From contig NC_092861.1 in assembly GCF_032062135.1 (NCBI RefSeq), forward strand, positions 116,533,402 to 116,597,401: a DNA stretch of 64,000 nucleotides. The letters are read 5' to 3'. The stretch comes from Pyxicephalus adspersus (Eukaryota > Chordata > Amphibia > Anura > Pyxicephalidae). Under the pieces are notes generated by a model, which made no database searches, was not told where the DNA came from, and saw only the letters and a program-made list of their open reading frames with translations. The translations under genes and the position numbers were made by a program. Below, in pieces: positions 34,201 through 49,900 of this stretch (position 1 is the stretch's first letter; each line of letters starts with the position of its first letter).

Positions 34201-37200
34201 TGAGATGCATTTGCAGGCGTAACTGGGGTGGCTGGGGTTCCTTGTAAACAAAAAATATATATATATATATTTTAGTGAAGCAATTTTCTTTTTTTTTTTA
34301 AAAACAAATTTATAGCAAATGAGGGATAGATGTATTGACCTTTTTTATTCACAGCTTCCATAAAAAACATTGGGAAAAGGATTGTGGCATAGATTAACTT
34401 TTTATCTTTTAGAGAAAGTGGAAGGTAGGGGGATCACATTTTTGTTTTATATAGGCTGTACTACTTCACAAGAATGTCAAAATAAATAGCTGTCCATTAC
34501 ACAACTGATCACATACATATTTTTAATTAATATTTGGGAATAAATATTAACATTTTACAGTTGTTTTATTACTTTTAGTCTGGCAAATATAAAACTTACA
34601 CCTTGACCAGCCAAAACAAAAAAAAAATCTGACAGATGAAATGAAGAACATTGTATCCCTTGTTACAATGCAACTGTCAGGTAGTGGAAGCAAGAGGATC
34701 TTAAAGCTACCTAAAACTCAGAAGGAGCCTTTTCATGAAAAGGTAAAAAGATTGCCGATCTCACGCATGCACAGTGAGATCGTCAAGATGACGCGGGAAA
34801 GGATGGAAGAGACCACCAGATGGATCGGACTGCCTTGTGGGATGGAATGTAAGTGTATTTTTGGTGTTTTGGGGGATTTTGAGTTTAGTTCCTCTTTAAG
34901 GACTTTGACAAGGGCCAAATAATAGTGATGACTGAGAATGAGAATCTCCCAAATGCCAGGCTTAAAGGCATCATATTTTATTTTTTTTTTAGATCTGTGG
35001 CTGGCAGGGTACATTCGGGATGTGTACCTGAGGAACATATATGTACAGGATGCATTATGAGAGGAAGGCAGGTCAACAGAGTGACTTAAAAGATCTATCA
35101 CTAACATCATGGTGTTGGAAATCACAGGACACCTGTAGAGGTCTTGTGGAGTCCATATCTTGTGGAGTAACAAGTTAGAACTTTTTTGATGGCAATAAAA
35201 AGAGCTACATAATATTAGCCCAGTGGTTTTATTGTTTTGCATGATTAGTGTATTTGCAGCAATCATCAGAGGTTCAGAGTTGGCTGACTGCACAGTTTCT
35301 GAAGGGCTCACTACCCTCTATCTCACTGGCTCACATAGCTCTGTATAGCTATAGAGAGATGCTCCAAAGTGAGCATCCGTTATTATTCAATAAGTTTTGA
35401 CAAAGTAAAAAGAATTGCGATAATTAAATACAACCAACAAAAAATATTTTCCTTTAAAGTAAAAACAGGAAAGAAAAGCTTACCTGGAGTATTACTGACA
35501 GCTGCAGCAGTGCTAGGTAAAACGGGTGTGACAACAGGGGGAGGAATACCAGCAGCCATATCAAGAAGAGGTTGGATAATTTCACTCTTGAAAACATTGT
35601 TTTTCTGCCAAAGATTTAGTACTCTAACAATCTTGCTCTGCATGAAGGTAATGAGAACAGAAAACAGAATTACTCTAATTTATCTAAAAAAACACACACA
35701 CACAGGACAAAACAAAAACAAAAATACATGCCTCAGATAAAGAAAAAAATCACCTATCATCACCTATCATACCTTGTCATCTGCAGGGCATCGATATAAG
35801 TTCTGGAAAGTGTTGATTATGTTATTACTGAACCTTGGTGCAAAAACATCCTTTTCTTGACCAAACTGATGTCTAGATTGTCGAACAATAGAGTCAATAA
35901 CATAAAGTCCAGGAACTTTGTATTCTGGTTTGCACTGTAAAATAAAGAAAGGGGGGACAAATGTTGAATGCTGAAGTAAACCTAGTAAACCCTGTTTGAA
36001 ATTGTCACACAACCCTAAATGCAATTTCGGAGAAGCAAAAAAAAACATTTCAGGATCCAGCATGCATTTTAATTAAGTAGGGAAAAAATAATTGATGATT
36101 ATTATCTAATTACCAGATTCATACTATAAAACATTCTGCATATTAGACCATTCCATTAGTCATTCTTCAAGTGCACAACAAACTAATACAAACTGAAGTA
36201 GAAAAATGTCTGGCTTTAGTTTCATTTATGATGCATATTGTACAAAGCTGAGCCAAAGCCATGGGTACAATCTTTAGATGTGTGAAAACAATAGCAAAAA
36301 GTAATGTAGAATATTCTGCTATTATAAATAATACCAGTGTTAAAAATAATAATAAACCTAACTGTTATAAATTATACAAAAGAAAAAGTTTGTGATCGTG
36401 TAAGATGTGTTCAGATTTCTGTTTGTTTTTTGATCTTTAATTTAAAATAAGAAATGAAAATTTTCACATCACAACATTTTACACTGACTGAGTTTTTAAA
36501 AAGCTTTATGTATTTGGCTCTCACATGTTTCCCCCTCCCAGACACTGCAACTCATAGAGGGAGGGTTTCACCAACAGTGACAGTGCTGCCCACTTTTGAA
36601 TGCAGTGGGCAGGACTGGGTTCTGATTGACAAGATATAGGTTAGAGAAGATTTTCTCAGAGTTCTGTGGAACCCTGGAGTTCCTCCACAGGATGCTAGGG
36701 GTTCCTTGAGCAATTTGTGTCTCTCCAGTTTAACTGACATTAATGATAAGCTGTGAACATAGTAATTATAGAAAGGGTTCCCTGAGATCCAAAAGGCATT
36801 TTAAGGGTACCCCTAAGATAAAAAGGTAGAGAAAAGCTGGGTTAGAAAACCATTAATGACCCTGCTGATAGCCACAACGCCTGCAATATGTTTTTAATCA
36901 AATTATAGTAAAAGTAGTAGTAGTACAAGAAGTAGACAACTCTGCTGTAAATTCTGAGGATGTGAAGCATTGTTGCCATTTCCATGGCATGAATAACAGG
37001 TATTTGTGGGACTTTGCAGGCAGGGAACCAATAGAAAATTATAAATACAGATGGCCTGATAATGAAACATTAAAGCACCTAAAATTTTGAAGGAAGGCCA
37101 TAGATCTAATGATGTAATTTGTTCCAGAAGGTGCATCATACAAAAAGTCTCATTTAAAATACAAAAGCATGTCAAAGACACAAACAAAATGAAATTCCAT

Positions 37201-40200
37201 ATTTTACAGTTGCCACGCAGAATTTGAAGCAGGCTGTTAACATAAAGAGGGAAAAGACAGTTTTGTATGACGAAATGGATTGAAATCTCTCCTCTGCATT
37301 ACTAACTAGTAAATATAAGAAATTACATATGTTTGCCATCGACAGTTTTGACAGGTTGGACCATATGTTCTCACACAGCTTTGTAAAATGTTATTTTGTT
37401 AAAAAGGTAAAAATAAAAACAAGCTCAATTTGTAATTATGGTTTAAATAAAGCTCAGATCACATTTAGGATGCAGACACAAAAATCCAGAAAGTTTCAAA
37501 TTGCCTATAGACTCTTACAAATGTATGGAATAGATGAAAGTTACCTTTTGTATAAACTTCTCAACACTTTGAACAACATGCTTGTAAAACTGTGAAAAGA
37601 AAAAAAATCAATATGAATGTTTTATCAATTAACAAGTAAGGCACACACTTTAGACTTTTGTCTATCACAATCCTTTCCAATGACAAAAGACTGAAAGATG
37701 AACAACCGAGTGCTGTACATACAGTGCTGTTCTGCTCTATAGAGAGGGGAGGGAGTGAACAAGCAAGCGACACCCCGCTGTACTCTCTCCCCTTCACTTG
37801 TATTACGATCGTTCACCGTTTGTGGATCCGCCAGGACAGATCCATGAAGAACATCGGACGGCTGCTGTACACACACCAGATTCTTGTCCGATACCAGCCC
37901 AGCCCTGAAGTGACGAGAGTCATCTGACATGTGTACATAGCCTAACTGACAGGTTAAGGGTAAGTGTGATGTATAGTAAGCAAAACGGCACCAGATTTAC
38001 AGAAAACATGGTTATGGGCAGCATTATGAGCCATTAGATATTTCATCTCTTTTTGATAAATAAAATAAAGATAACCATAAAAAAATCATTTAAGTCTATT
38101 ACCTTTATGGCTTTAATTGCAGCCTTGGTGATCTGTGTCATTTTGGCCTTGGAGATGGGAGGCTTGTAATCATTGAGCGAGTATAACTGGAAAAAAAATT
38201 AAAAAAAAAAATAATAAATACCATTCAAATCTTTACATAGAAGCAGCCACTGCTATACTTTCTTGTTACAAAATCAAGCATGATCTCTAATAACATAAGG
38301 TGTTAATGTTCTTTTTAAGTCACAGCAAAAAAAATTGGGCATGAAGGTATTTTTTTTTTGGCAGAAGTGACATACTATATCTCCATCTTAGCATCTATAA
38401 AACCATCTCAGCTGCCTGATTGCAAATATCTTTAAAAGGTAAACTGATCTGTGTACAGCTCAGTGTGTACGCTTGGCATGTCTGGGTGCTGCAATAAATT
38501 ATCTTATATGCACACACTGCAGCTATGGCATCCTTGGCTGGTCAGTCAAATGGCTGAAAATGCTAAATCCAAAAGAGGACTCAATGATGGGTGCCAACAA
38601 GACCCTGCAGATGTTGCACTGTAACAGGGGAGGTAAGTATATTGGACTTTAATAAAGCTTTAGGTTCTCCTGTATAGTGCCCGACTGCCACTTTAAACTC
38701 TGTAGAAAACTCACATTTCTGGATACTGGGCACACATATTATAAAAAATGAAGTGAAGTGAGACATTATTCTGTATTTCTATCACAGCACACTTCTCTGT
38801 AAAATGGACTGAATCTTGTTTTGTGCATGCACAGGGCTAAAGATTTAACATTTTTTCTTATTTAGGCAAATTTAAAATATTATACTGTACAAGAACCATA
38901 AGGTTCTGGAGTTTGCCAACTTTTAACTTTCTGCAGTTCTTTCCTGCCATGACATGAAAAGAGTGAACATTACTAAAACCATTATTGTTTTACTTTATGG
39001 AGAACTGGATCATTTATGTGGCATTCTGAGCTGTAAAAGCAAAGCATAACACATGGCCACTTTCCATTCTAAAAAAAATAAGCCTAATGTTCTTCTGACC
39101 ATCTCATAAATGAGATGGTATGTTATACAGAAAAATGTCAAAATAACATATCATAGGCGATAAGCATCTATCTGTCTTAAGGTTGGCTATTTTAGAAGTC
39201 AAAGCACCTAGCTTGTGCCAGACAATAGTCAATACATACATAAGAAATTCAACTTGTAATCAAACCCTCCCCAACCTGTGAGCTCTAGGTGCTATACTAT
39301 AAAAGGAAGACTTAGTTGCAAATAGTTTGTTAGCTGTTTGCATCTCACATTTAGGCATGGCCTCCTTCATACAGTGACATGGAAGTTTAGTCAATACACA
39401 GAAGATAACAAATAACAGAAACAGCAGAGATCATTAGTCTGGAGAACCAAATTACTCCTGATGGCAACCTATTATGGATACAGACTCAGAAAGGGAAAAA
39501 ATTCCTTTTTAAGAGTGATGCTCCACATGCACCCTACAAAAATACTGCAGGGATACATAAATGATCTTAGAAATGGTATTAAGGCCCAACGAAAGCAAGA
39601 ACAAGTCAAATTCCCAAAGCAGTTATGTTGGTTAGTGTAAATTACCCTTGGAATGAAAATTTCAAATGTTTTGTATAGCAGTGCCTCCAACTTGTTGTGT
39701 AGCTAATTTGGGGATAATATGGGCCTACCATGCATTTTAGTTTCAGACAGAAGTCTTACTGTTCTCACCTGTCTCTGTGTAGACACATTGTAATGCAGGG
39801 ATGTTGGGAAATTGTAGTCTGACATTTATTGTTTTATCCATTTTGGGTGTCACAGGGACACAGCCGTCTGACCTCCCCACCAACTGAATTCAGAGATGAG
39901 TGAAAATGAGCTCTAATACAGTGTGCAAGCACAAACCCATAAAACAATTATTCCGTCCACCACTTTGATAAGTCAGTGCTCAACCCAGGAATTTTTTTTG
40001 AGCCGGGTGGGAAGAAATTGTAGGCGGGTGGCAGCCCCTGTATTGTGACCCAACTCTTTAGTAGCCACAAAAAAACAGCCGGGTGGTTACTGAAAAGTGA
40101 TGGGTGGTGCGCCCAGCTAAAAGGGCCTGGGGAGAACACTGTAAGTAGACACAAACAATATAAATTAACAATTATTTGGCTAATAAAATTTGCCTTGTTT

Positions 40201-40931
40201 AATTTTGGGTTTTATTGGGCTTTAAAGCCTAAAGTAAATGTTACTCAGTAAACCCCCCCGGTCTGGTAAATATACCAGTAAGAGCATTTTGTTATATCTG
40301 TGAGTAAATAAAATACTTGTTTAGGCTGCCTCAAATTTTATATAGTGTGCTTACATGGCAACACCAGAATCTCAGATTTTGTTTTCACATCTTATTGTAT
40401 TTTACACCTGTGGACTACAGGACAGCTCCCCCTATGTTATAAACATATGTTATAACCATAACACACCTCCTATGCTAAGGTGACATTGCTTTTATAGTTA
40501 GTCACCCTACGACTGGAAGTAAATTATTATCGTTTATCAAAAAAAAAAAAACAGGAAACTAATGCAGCCACCACATTATTATTTATATTCACTTTCATTC
40601 AGCATGATCCTCTTTTCTACAATGTGGACCAGTCATCTGTGAAGCTTGATTATATGCTCGGGGACCAGCTACATGACCCCTATGTAGTTCTCTGCATGAA
40701 GTGCTCAGCTTATTACATCAGCACTGCTTGCTGTGGAAATGTTCCTCTTTGCTGTACAGCTGGCATTTCCTCATCCATCCTGTCTGAAGTTCAAAAGCTA
40801 AAAGATTAAGCGGGGAGTACTCCTTACTCCTATCATTGCCAAGAGAAACCACTAACAATGACCTGATCACTTTTATGCAAATGACTTTTGAAAGCTACCC
40901 AATCATTAGCACAGAGATAAATTGGTAGCAT

Positions 40932-40969
<38 letters not shown>

Positions 40970-43900
40970 CACATATATTTATATTTAAAAACTCCTCTTA
41001 CAGCCAGGAGTGTGGAGGAAAGTGAAAGTAATAATTTTATCCAATTTGGTAGTTATTTTACCCAATTCTGGTAAGTATCTGGTATTTGTAAAATTAGATG
41101 GTAAATATGACAATTTAATTGGAGAAGAGGAATGTACTTGTAATTCTGCAATAAAGTACAGAATATTGCGAATCAACTTATCAGTAATCACCCAAAAACA
41201 GCCAGGTAGTTACAGAAAAGTGCCAGGTGGTGCGCCTGGCTAGGAGGGGCTGGGGAGAACACTGCTACTGAACCAAATCAGGTGTAACAATGCTTTTTCT
41301 ATTACTTTTATATGGCATAAAGCAAACTTCTTTACACATTCCCTAATGAAAAATAAATAAAAACTATCTTTGTAGGGTAATTATGGCTACAACAGGTTTT
41401 CAACTGTAGTTACTAAAATGATTCATGCTCACAGTAAAGACGTACTAGATGGAGCCCAAACAGCAGTTAATTTACTAGAAATAGAAGACCTGAAATGCAA
41501 CCCCTGAAGCACATGATATTTAATGTAAGTCATGTTACAGAAGACTGTCAGAGGGGTTCTATTACATGACAATGATAGCGTCTTTTTAGTCTCGTTACAA
41601 ATAAATGCTCTCACATATGCTCTCCCCACACTCCCTATAAAAATGATTGACCCTGCAACAAGGTCGGAAAAATTGGTTAATAACTTACAAAACAAATTAG
41701 TATACAAAAGTTCCTGTAACACAGTTGTGCTGCAGATTAGAACACTTTCCCTAAAATGATTGTGACCACAAATCACACAATCCAAGTATTCACTTCAAAG
41801 GGTTCCAGATAAGTGTTGAGTGGGTGTTAAAATGGTGTATAGATGATGTGATTTCATTTTGGTCCTACTGATAGGAAAAAACTATGGTAGTGAAGGGGAG
41901 CCAACTGATCGTTAGCAAAAAAAATACCATACCATATATGGCCCGTTAGGCTTTTTTATCCGGCCCGTTGAAGATCTGCCATGGGGGAGTGGGCAGGGTT
42001 ATGCCATCATGACAACATGTTGAGTGAACCTGTCTCGGGGCTCCATCCATTTAATCCTGGCCCGGCCCCTCTGCCAAATGTTACAACCCATTGTGGCCCC
42101 TGCATGAAAAAGTCTGCCCACCCCTAATTTAGCCGTACCCCTTAGTGGCTATATTAGTGCTTGCAAAATTTAGTAGTGTCCATCATAGCACACATAACAT
42201 TGCTATTTTTTCCTTTCATGCTGTCCTTAAAACTTATTAGCTTGGAAAGTGCCCTGAACATAGACCCAGCATTTAAATGAATGCCAATTCCCCATACAGT
42301 CCAACTAGTAGGCATAATCACCCGAGGACTGAAAGTATATTACTAGCAGGATCACTAAGTGGAAAGTAAGAAGGAAATATGCCATAACCTATGAAGCTCA
42401 GTTATGGAGGAAATTGTAAGCTGCATCCCATTGTTTTCCCCCATTTTGCTACATTTCAAATGTTGGTATCAGAAGGTTTTTTTGTTTTGTTTTTAAAGTG
42501 TACCTAAACTCAACTTTTTCTTTTTTAGTGCCCTTTATTTAAAAAAAAACAAAAACACCCTTTTAAGTCTTGATCGTCGCAGATGGGAACGCAGAGCCTT
42601 CCAGGATACCTATGTCATGCATCCCGGGAGGCTCCAGCTGCACTAGATGCCCGAGATTAGGACATGCACAAAAGAAGCATCTTTTCCTCCAAGGGAGAAG
42701 AGATGCTGATCGCACACATGTGCAGGGAGATCAGCTCCCTTTTTTTTCCATTTGAAGCGGCTATGTCACCCACTCTCACACCTACGCAGTGGGAGATCAG
42801 GTGATGGAGCAAGAAGACCAGAAGATAAGGTAGAGGATGGCAGTGCCCGGCGCAGATAAAGAAAAACCCCGGAACAACGTGGGACCGGATCGCAAGAAGG
42901 ACCAGCATCATGGAGGGATCTGCCAGATTACAGGTAACTGTATTTTTTTTGTTTTTAGCTTACTTCCGCTTTAAGTGTTTAATGTATAGATTCACTTGAA
43001 AGTGTGTAAAGAGACTTACAAAGAATATAAACATAATGATAATTATAGGACAGGAAGTGACCTGAAGAAGAAATATGGGGTTGACCTCCTTTAGAAAATT
43101 TTAATTTCCTGACCTTTATACTGACTTAAATACTTAAAGTCACTGACGTTGAACAGCTATGCATTATAGGAAGGTAACGAATCTTATTTGCATATTTGAA
43201 TGAGAAGTCAAAACTGTAAGTCAACAAGCGTCTCTGAAGAAAATCTTAGTAAGGAAGATGCTAAGAACTGTGCAAACAATCACTGATAATATTTCATACT
43301 ATCAAAGGGTACATCTAGATATGATGTACAGTGTGAAAAAAAATGCAAAATATATGTGGGTATCTTTTACTGCTGTTACAAGTTGAGCAGATTTTTGAAA
43401 TGGTTAAAATACAGAAGAATGTATTTTAATCAGAAGAATGTATTTTAACCAGAAGAATGTATTTAACTGTAAAATACAGAACAAAGTATTTTACACACAA
43501 TTCTTATCTCTTGGTCTTGTCTGTAGCACATTGTACAGAACCTGGTCATGGTTGCACTAGAAGTTTTTTTAAGGCTCATTCTGAAAATGTGGCATATTTA
43601 AGCGTTTACCATTCCGGAATCACCAAGGGGGTATAGAGATCAATGCAGCAATGGCTTTTACCTGACTTCCAGGACTGCAAAGTTTCAGCCTGCAACCTTA
43701 AGAAACAAATGTTGGCAAACTCTTATCCAATTACTAATCCAATTGAGTCTGGAAATGGTTTTCTTAACTTAAGATACCGAATATTGAAAATAATTTTTCC
43801 TACATTCATCAAAAAAGACAGACGCCTTGCACCAATACCATGACAGCTATATTACCTAAACAAGTGGATTAAGATCTTTGTTGCTATCTCACTTGCTATG

Positions 43901-46900
43901 AGAGGTGCATATTATCTGAGCATCTGTGGAAAAGGCTGTATAAATAATATCCTGGAAGAGGTACACATAACCAAGTTTTTTATACTGGAGAATGCACTTT
44001 AGTGTGCCCACTACCAAACTGATACTAGACAGGGATAAACTGCAAGCAGGAAAGGACAATTTTTTATATTCTCATAGGGGGAAGATTTACCCCTTTCTTT
44101 TAACTTTGCAACTAAGGGATAGCTTAAACAAGCGCTGAGGTTGTGGTGTGGTTATTGCTTCCTCCCATCACTGTGCCTGTGGTTGACATGCTACATGTAG
44201 AATCTGACCTGCGGCCTCCCATAGGGAATACACAGTAGGGTTACTGAAGGTCCTAGTACTGCCAGATATAACATTTTAAAAAGCTAGTTCATTAAAAACC
44301 AGAGCGGTGGCTGGGGTGTTTGGAAGCCAGCTGCCTGGAGCCACTGTTCCCACAGCATGTCTGAATGAACACTGTATTTTTTCTGTAAATGCAGAAACAC
44401 AAATGGCTTTCAGTGCTTCAGAAACTTAAAAGGGGGGCACAAAAATACTTTAAAGCTGTTAACCCTATGACAGTAGGTCTAGATGTGAAAACAGGTATCA
44501 TCCCATGCCAATGCCAATACAATCAGCATGATCGCCACTTTAACACATACAAGGTAGCATTTGTTATTTTCAAAGCAGAGATCGCCATACGCCACAATGG
44601 AGGTCAATGTTATTTGTTTGAAACATACACAGATAAATAACATAAAAAATATTCAGTAAACATATTACAGAAAATTGTCACAGGATATGGTCAAAGATTA
44701 AGGCTGCGTACACTGTTCAATAATTGTGGTTGACAAAAGACTAAACAATGCATGAACGAGCGCTGTACATATAGCACTGTTCTGCTCTATGGAGAGGGGA
44801 GGGGGAGAACGACAGAGCGGCGCCCCACTGTAATCTCTTCACTTGTATTACGATCGTTCATGGATCTGTCAGGATGGATCCATGAACGAAGAGCGCTGTA
44901 CACACACCAGATTCTCGTCGAATCGTCTGACGTATACGTAGTATAAGAACATGCTAGGAGTTTGACTAGGAAATGTTTTAGAAGGCAATCGAAGCCTAGA
45001 GACACATTACATGAAACTCTTTGTCTATGTCTATTACAGGTCGTATGGGAGCATAAAAAACATGTGTGCTCTATACAATCAATTTAAACTTGACTTGTGA
45101 CACACCTGATATTCATTTCATTATTATAAAAAATCAACAGGGGGAAAAATACAAATAGTGAAAGCAATGGGTAGTACAGAAAATAGTAATCTGTCTAAAG
45201 AATATTGTTTGTTCATTGGAGTAAGTAAAATACAAACTACTGCCTGCAGGGGCTGTGGGGGCCCCATAAGTAGTGTCAAAGTGCCCAAGGTTGGGCACCA
45301 GGTTTCTAATGCCATCCTCTCAGTCAGATTTATTTGTGATGCCAGGCTGTCATGGACACACCTTCTGGGAGTACGTCTTCATGACAACCTGGGCTCATGG
45401 GAAGAATACTGAAGAAGAGATCCCGTCACTACAAAAATTGTATATAGCTTTATCATGTATCTAAAGTCAAAAAGTCTTTTTTTTTTTTAAACATATTTAA
45501 AGAATGGAACCACTTTCAGCATTTTATATCAGAAACCACATCTAGACACCAGTGGATACATTTTCAATTGTTAGCTTTGTGTTAAGGTAGAACTAAAGTC
45601 CAACCTCAAAATTACATATAGCTGGAGATTTTTATTTTTTTTGGGCAAGCAGTACACACAAATGCCCTGATTTATTAAAACTCTCCAAGGCTGGAAAGAA
45701 TACATTTTCATCAGTGAAGCTGGGAGATCCAGCAAACCTGGAATAGATCTGGTCCAGAATTCAAAACATTTGCTAGCAAATCCAATCCAGGTTTGCTGGA
45801 TCACCCAGCTTCACTGATGAAAGTGTATTCTCTCCAGCCTTGGAAAGCTTTAATAAATCAAGCTCAAAGTCTCTTTTGCCACAAAACCTGGCCAACTCCC
45901 TATGCAATTTCACTTCTTTCAATGCAGTGTACATCGCAACTAATTTGCAACATGCTAAGTTTAGTGCTGGGGAAACAAAATCCTGTGCACTTGTCAGTGG
46001 CAAAAGAATAGAGCCGTATAGAATAGTGAAGTTTGTATGCCAAGTGTATACTTGGGCATTAGCGTGAGAGCCCATCCCACCCAGTAGACGTAGTAAATAT
46101 TATTAATAATAATTTGGTATTATAACAAAATATATTTATCAATTACGAGTTCATGTTTACATGAATGTTAAAATTAGTTAAACTTGCTAAGTGGGAGTTT
46201 GTTTATTGCCAGCAGCCTAGGGGTAGTCAATTTTGAAAAAGTTCAGAAAGTGGGATGTCTTTTCCCTTCTCTTGGAAAAACGAATATCCTGAGGCCTACA
46301 CCCCACAATCACCATGAAATCTTACAATAGGCCTGATTTATTGAAGCTCTCAAAGGCTGGAGAGGCTACACTTTCATAAGTGAAGCTGGGCGATCCAGCA
46401 AATCTGCAATGGATGTGGTCTAGAATTGAAAACATTTGATAACAAATAGCAAATTATGTTTAAGAAATCAATTCAAGATTTTCTGAATCACCCAGGTTCA
46501 CTGATGAAAGTGTATTCTCTCCAGCCTTGGGAAGCTTTAATAATAAATAATCAGGGCCAAAGTCTCAGTCACCAACAGAATTACAAACTTCCCAATCAAT
46601 ATCTGGAAATGTGAAAGTTTTGGCGCGGTGCCATTAGAAGCACAGCTGCAAGCACTAGGAAGATACAGACAGCTTGATAAAATAAAAAAATAAATAAAGA
46701 TGAAAAGGACTTTGTTAGATCTAACATCTTACAGCAAGTTACACACTAAGCAAATAAATAGGGACAAGTGATTTATTTAAAAAAAACAATTTTGTTACTT
46801 TTTTTTAAAGTACAGGTAGTCTCCAGGTAAAGGACATCTGACATACGGACATGACCTCCTCCTAGATAGGAAACCAGCTTATCTGCTTGGATGGGAGGTT

Positions 46901-49900
46901 TGCATGACTTGCAGAAGGAATCTTTTGCTAAACACAACTGAGGTTGTGGGTGATCTTAAAGGGGTGAGTGCTTTCTGTGGCCTCTTGTAACTCTTTAATG
47001 ACCAAGACAAACTCTGCAGGTGTTTCTTTTTGCATATCAAAGCACGGCTTGCTCCAGGAGTTAATGAATGTCTAGGCTCCATAAAGTTTTTTTTTATTTT
47101 GCTTTGTTTGTGATTAAATTACAGTGAGGATTTTTTACAGTAACTGACACCATGCTACCTAATAATACGTTGAGACAAACATCTGTCCTAATTGCATTTA
47201 TTAAAATAATGTACCTGTTCCGACTTACATACAAATTCAACTTAAGAACAAACCTACAGTCCCTACATATTATACTCATACTAATATATATACTGTAAAA
47301 TAAATGTTCTTGAAAACAATGTACTGCTTTTACACATATAAATCCAATGTATTGCATTCAATACAGTTATTTTGTATTACAAATGGAGATGGAGAGAAGA
47401 AGATGGAGATCGCGGCAATAGACGACACGGGACGCCGGCGGATCAGGTAAGGCTCTATTTACTATTACTTCGCATAGGATCCCACAGGTCTCACAAAATC
47501 TACCACTTTATTGATTGTTTACTGGTTTACAGGATAACCAGTGTCGTTTAACCATTTTCTTTGAACCCAGGATATTATTCACACACTTGGGGTGCATCAA
47601 GATGCTGGCCTGGACTTACAGAAGAATGTTGTAATGCAGTGGTCGCCAAGCTTTTGGACCTCACGGACAACTAAATTCATCATTTAAAATCATGCACAGG
47701 GAGCGGTGTGTCACTCAAAGGGAAAGAAACTTTCCCCACAGTGACGTCATGATGCCAAAACCCGTTCACTTTCCCTGACCTGCTTGCTAAACATCCTGGG
47801 GGGACAGTAGCTGTGACTAAGGGAGACATGGTCAGCGGGGTCAGGAAAAGGATCCCACTGGAGGGTGCACTTTTTTTTTCTGCGGACCACCAAAATTTTC
47901 TTACGGACTGGTGACCACTGCTGTAGAGAACAGCATCACTTTATTACTTGGTGCTGCTTTACACAGCATTCCAGATGTACTGCCAGAGGAAGATGAAGGT
48001 ATGTTCTTAGTTTGCAGGAACCTCAAGAAAAAAAAGGTATGAATATGGGGGTCTAACACTGCAGACAAAGCATGCGGCCTAGAGATGAGCTCCAAATGTG
48101 TTGCAAAATATGTTCAGATATGTGACAATGCTAAAGTAAAAAAATAAATGAAAAAAAGTACAACATATAGTATTTTTAGCTTGACTTCCTGTCATCCTAT
48201 CCAACATCTTTCTTTGAATTAAACTCATTCAGTATAGGTACTAGGTGGGCACTATTTCTTTGCTGTGCCACACAAAATAGACTTTGCCTTGCATTCAATG
48301 TGCCATACTTCCCTAAATGATAATAAAGCAATGGGGGAGTCCTGAATCCAAAAATAAAAAATAAAATAGAGATTACCTACCGGTGACATGATAACACAGC
48401 AAGTGTTACTGTGGTACCCAAGACATATTTCTGTGGGAGACACTGGAAATTTTATACAAGAGTTGATTGGCTTGGTAATTTCTGTCCCTAATTTTGCTGC
48501 TGGAGCTCTGTAATTGTCTATTAATCATTTGTGCACCATTATGCCTCTTTATATTTAAATTTCCAACATTACAGCAGAAAGATTTACAGGTTGGAGCTCA
48601 TTGCCAGGACACGCTACAAAATTATTTATTATTACACTGACCACAATTGATTTTGTATTATACATTATATTAATCTAGGCTCAGTATGAACATGTTCTTT
48701 TCCAGCAGATACATTTCCCAGAATAGTTTTTTTTTTTTTTTTTTTTTTGAAGGATTTAAAATTGGGGCCTTTTAAACAAGCATAGGTTTCATTACAAGTA
48801 TCCACACATAATGAAGGGAAGAGTCCAAATCATCTTGGAGGGAAGGAACATAATAGGAGCAGTTGTACAAAGTATAACAAGAGCTTTTTTTACCAATACA
48901 ATAAAACTACAATTATTTATATTAGTATATTTACGAGGGTAAGAAGTGTACAATCAACAGTTTGTTAAGAGAAATAAAAGGTAACAATAGTCAAATAAAC
49001 TAAACTAACAAACATGGGAAGTCTGTTTACAATTGCCCTATGGAGCACTATCAAACCCAGTGTTTGATAGTGGGGGGGGCTCCCCAGCCCCCTTTAGCTG
49101 GGCACACCACCCGGCACTTTTCAGTAATCACCCGGCTGTTTTTGGGTGGTTACTGGGTGCTTGGGTCACAATACAGGGAGTGCCACCCACCTACAATTTC
49201 TTCCCACCCAGCTTAAAAAAAATTCTTGGTTGAACACTGAAACCTAAGCGGTTACTATTTCATATCAGAACATAAGGATAACTATTGTTTTTTCTAGAAT
49301 TTCAAAGTGCAATGGGTCTGTTTTTGACACTTCTACCTATTGTCCTCATGCAGTGTGATAAGGGGAACAAAATATATCGGAGCCTAGTATCATCGTATGA
49401 TTTTGCTGTTTATGAGTAATTCTCAAAATTGGCTACAAATAACCGTAGAGGGCATAACCATTCCTATCTAAGCCCAGCTCTCCCAGCCAGAGGCAGCCCT
49501 GGGTCATTACAGTCCTCTGTGTGACACATATTGGTGCAATGCCATCTATTCTGAATAGCAGTAATGGGCTACACACAGTGGGCCTGATTTATGAAAACCC
49601 CCAAAGACTGGAGAGAATACACTTTCATCAGTGAAGCTGAGTGATCCAGCAAACCTGGAATGGATCTGGTCCAGGATTGAAAACATTTGCTAACAAATAG
49701 CAAATTACATTTAGGAAACCCATTCCAGCTTTGCTGAATCATCCAGCTTCATTGAAGAAAGTGTATCCTCTCCAACCTTAGAGAACTTTCAAAAATCAGG
49801 CCCAATGAGCCAGCTGCCTGGGTTGTGTAGGTTACGGCTACTGCAAGCAACGGTGAGGTGAGTGGCTGCAAAAATATGGGTGGTTTCTGGCTAAAACAGC

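Noticed and set aside
34733..35311. 192-codon minus-strand frame
   Set aside because: It lies in intron 5 between exons 5 and 6, overlaps a MITE D copy and shows no known domain; by length it could be chance in a repeat-derived stretch.
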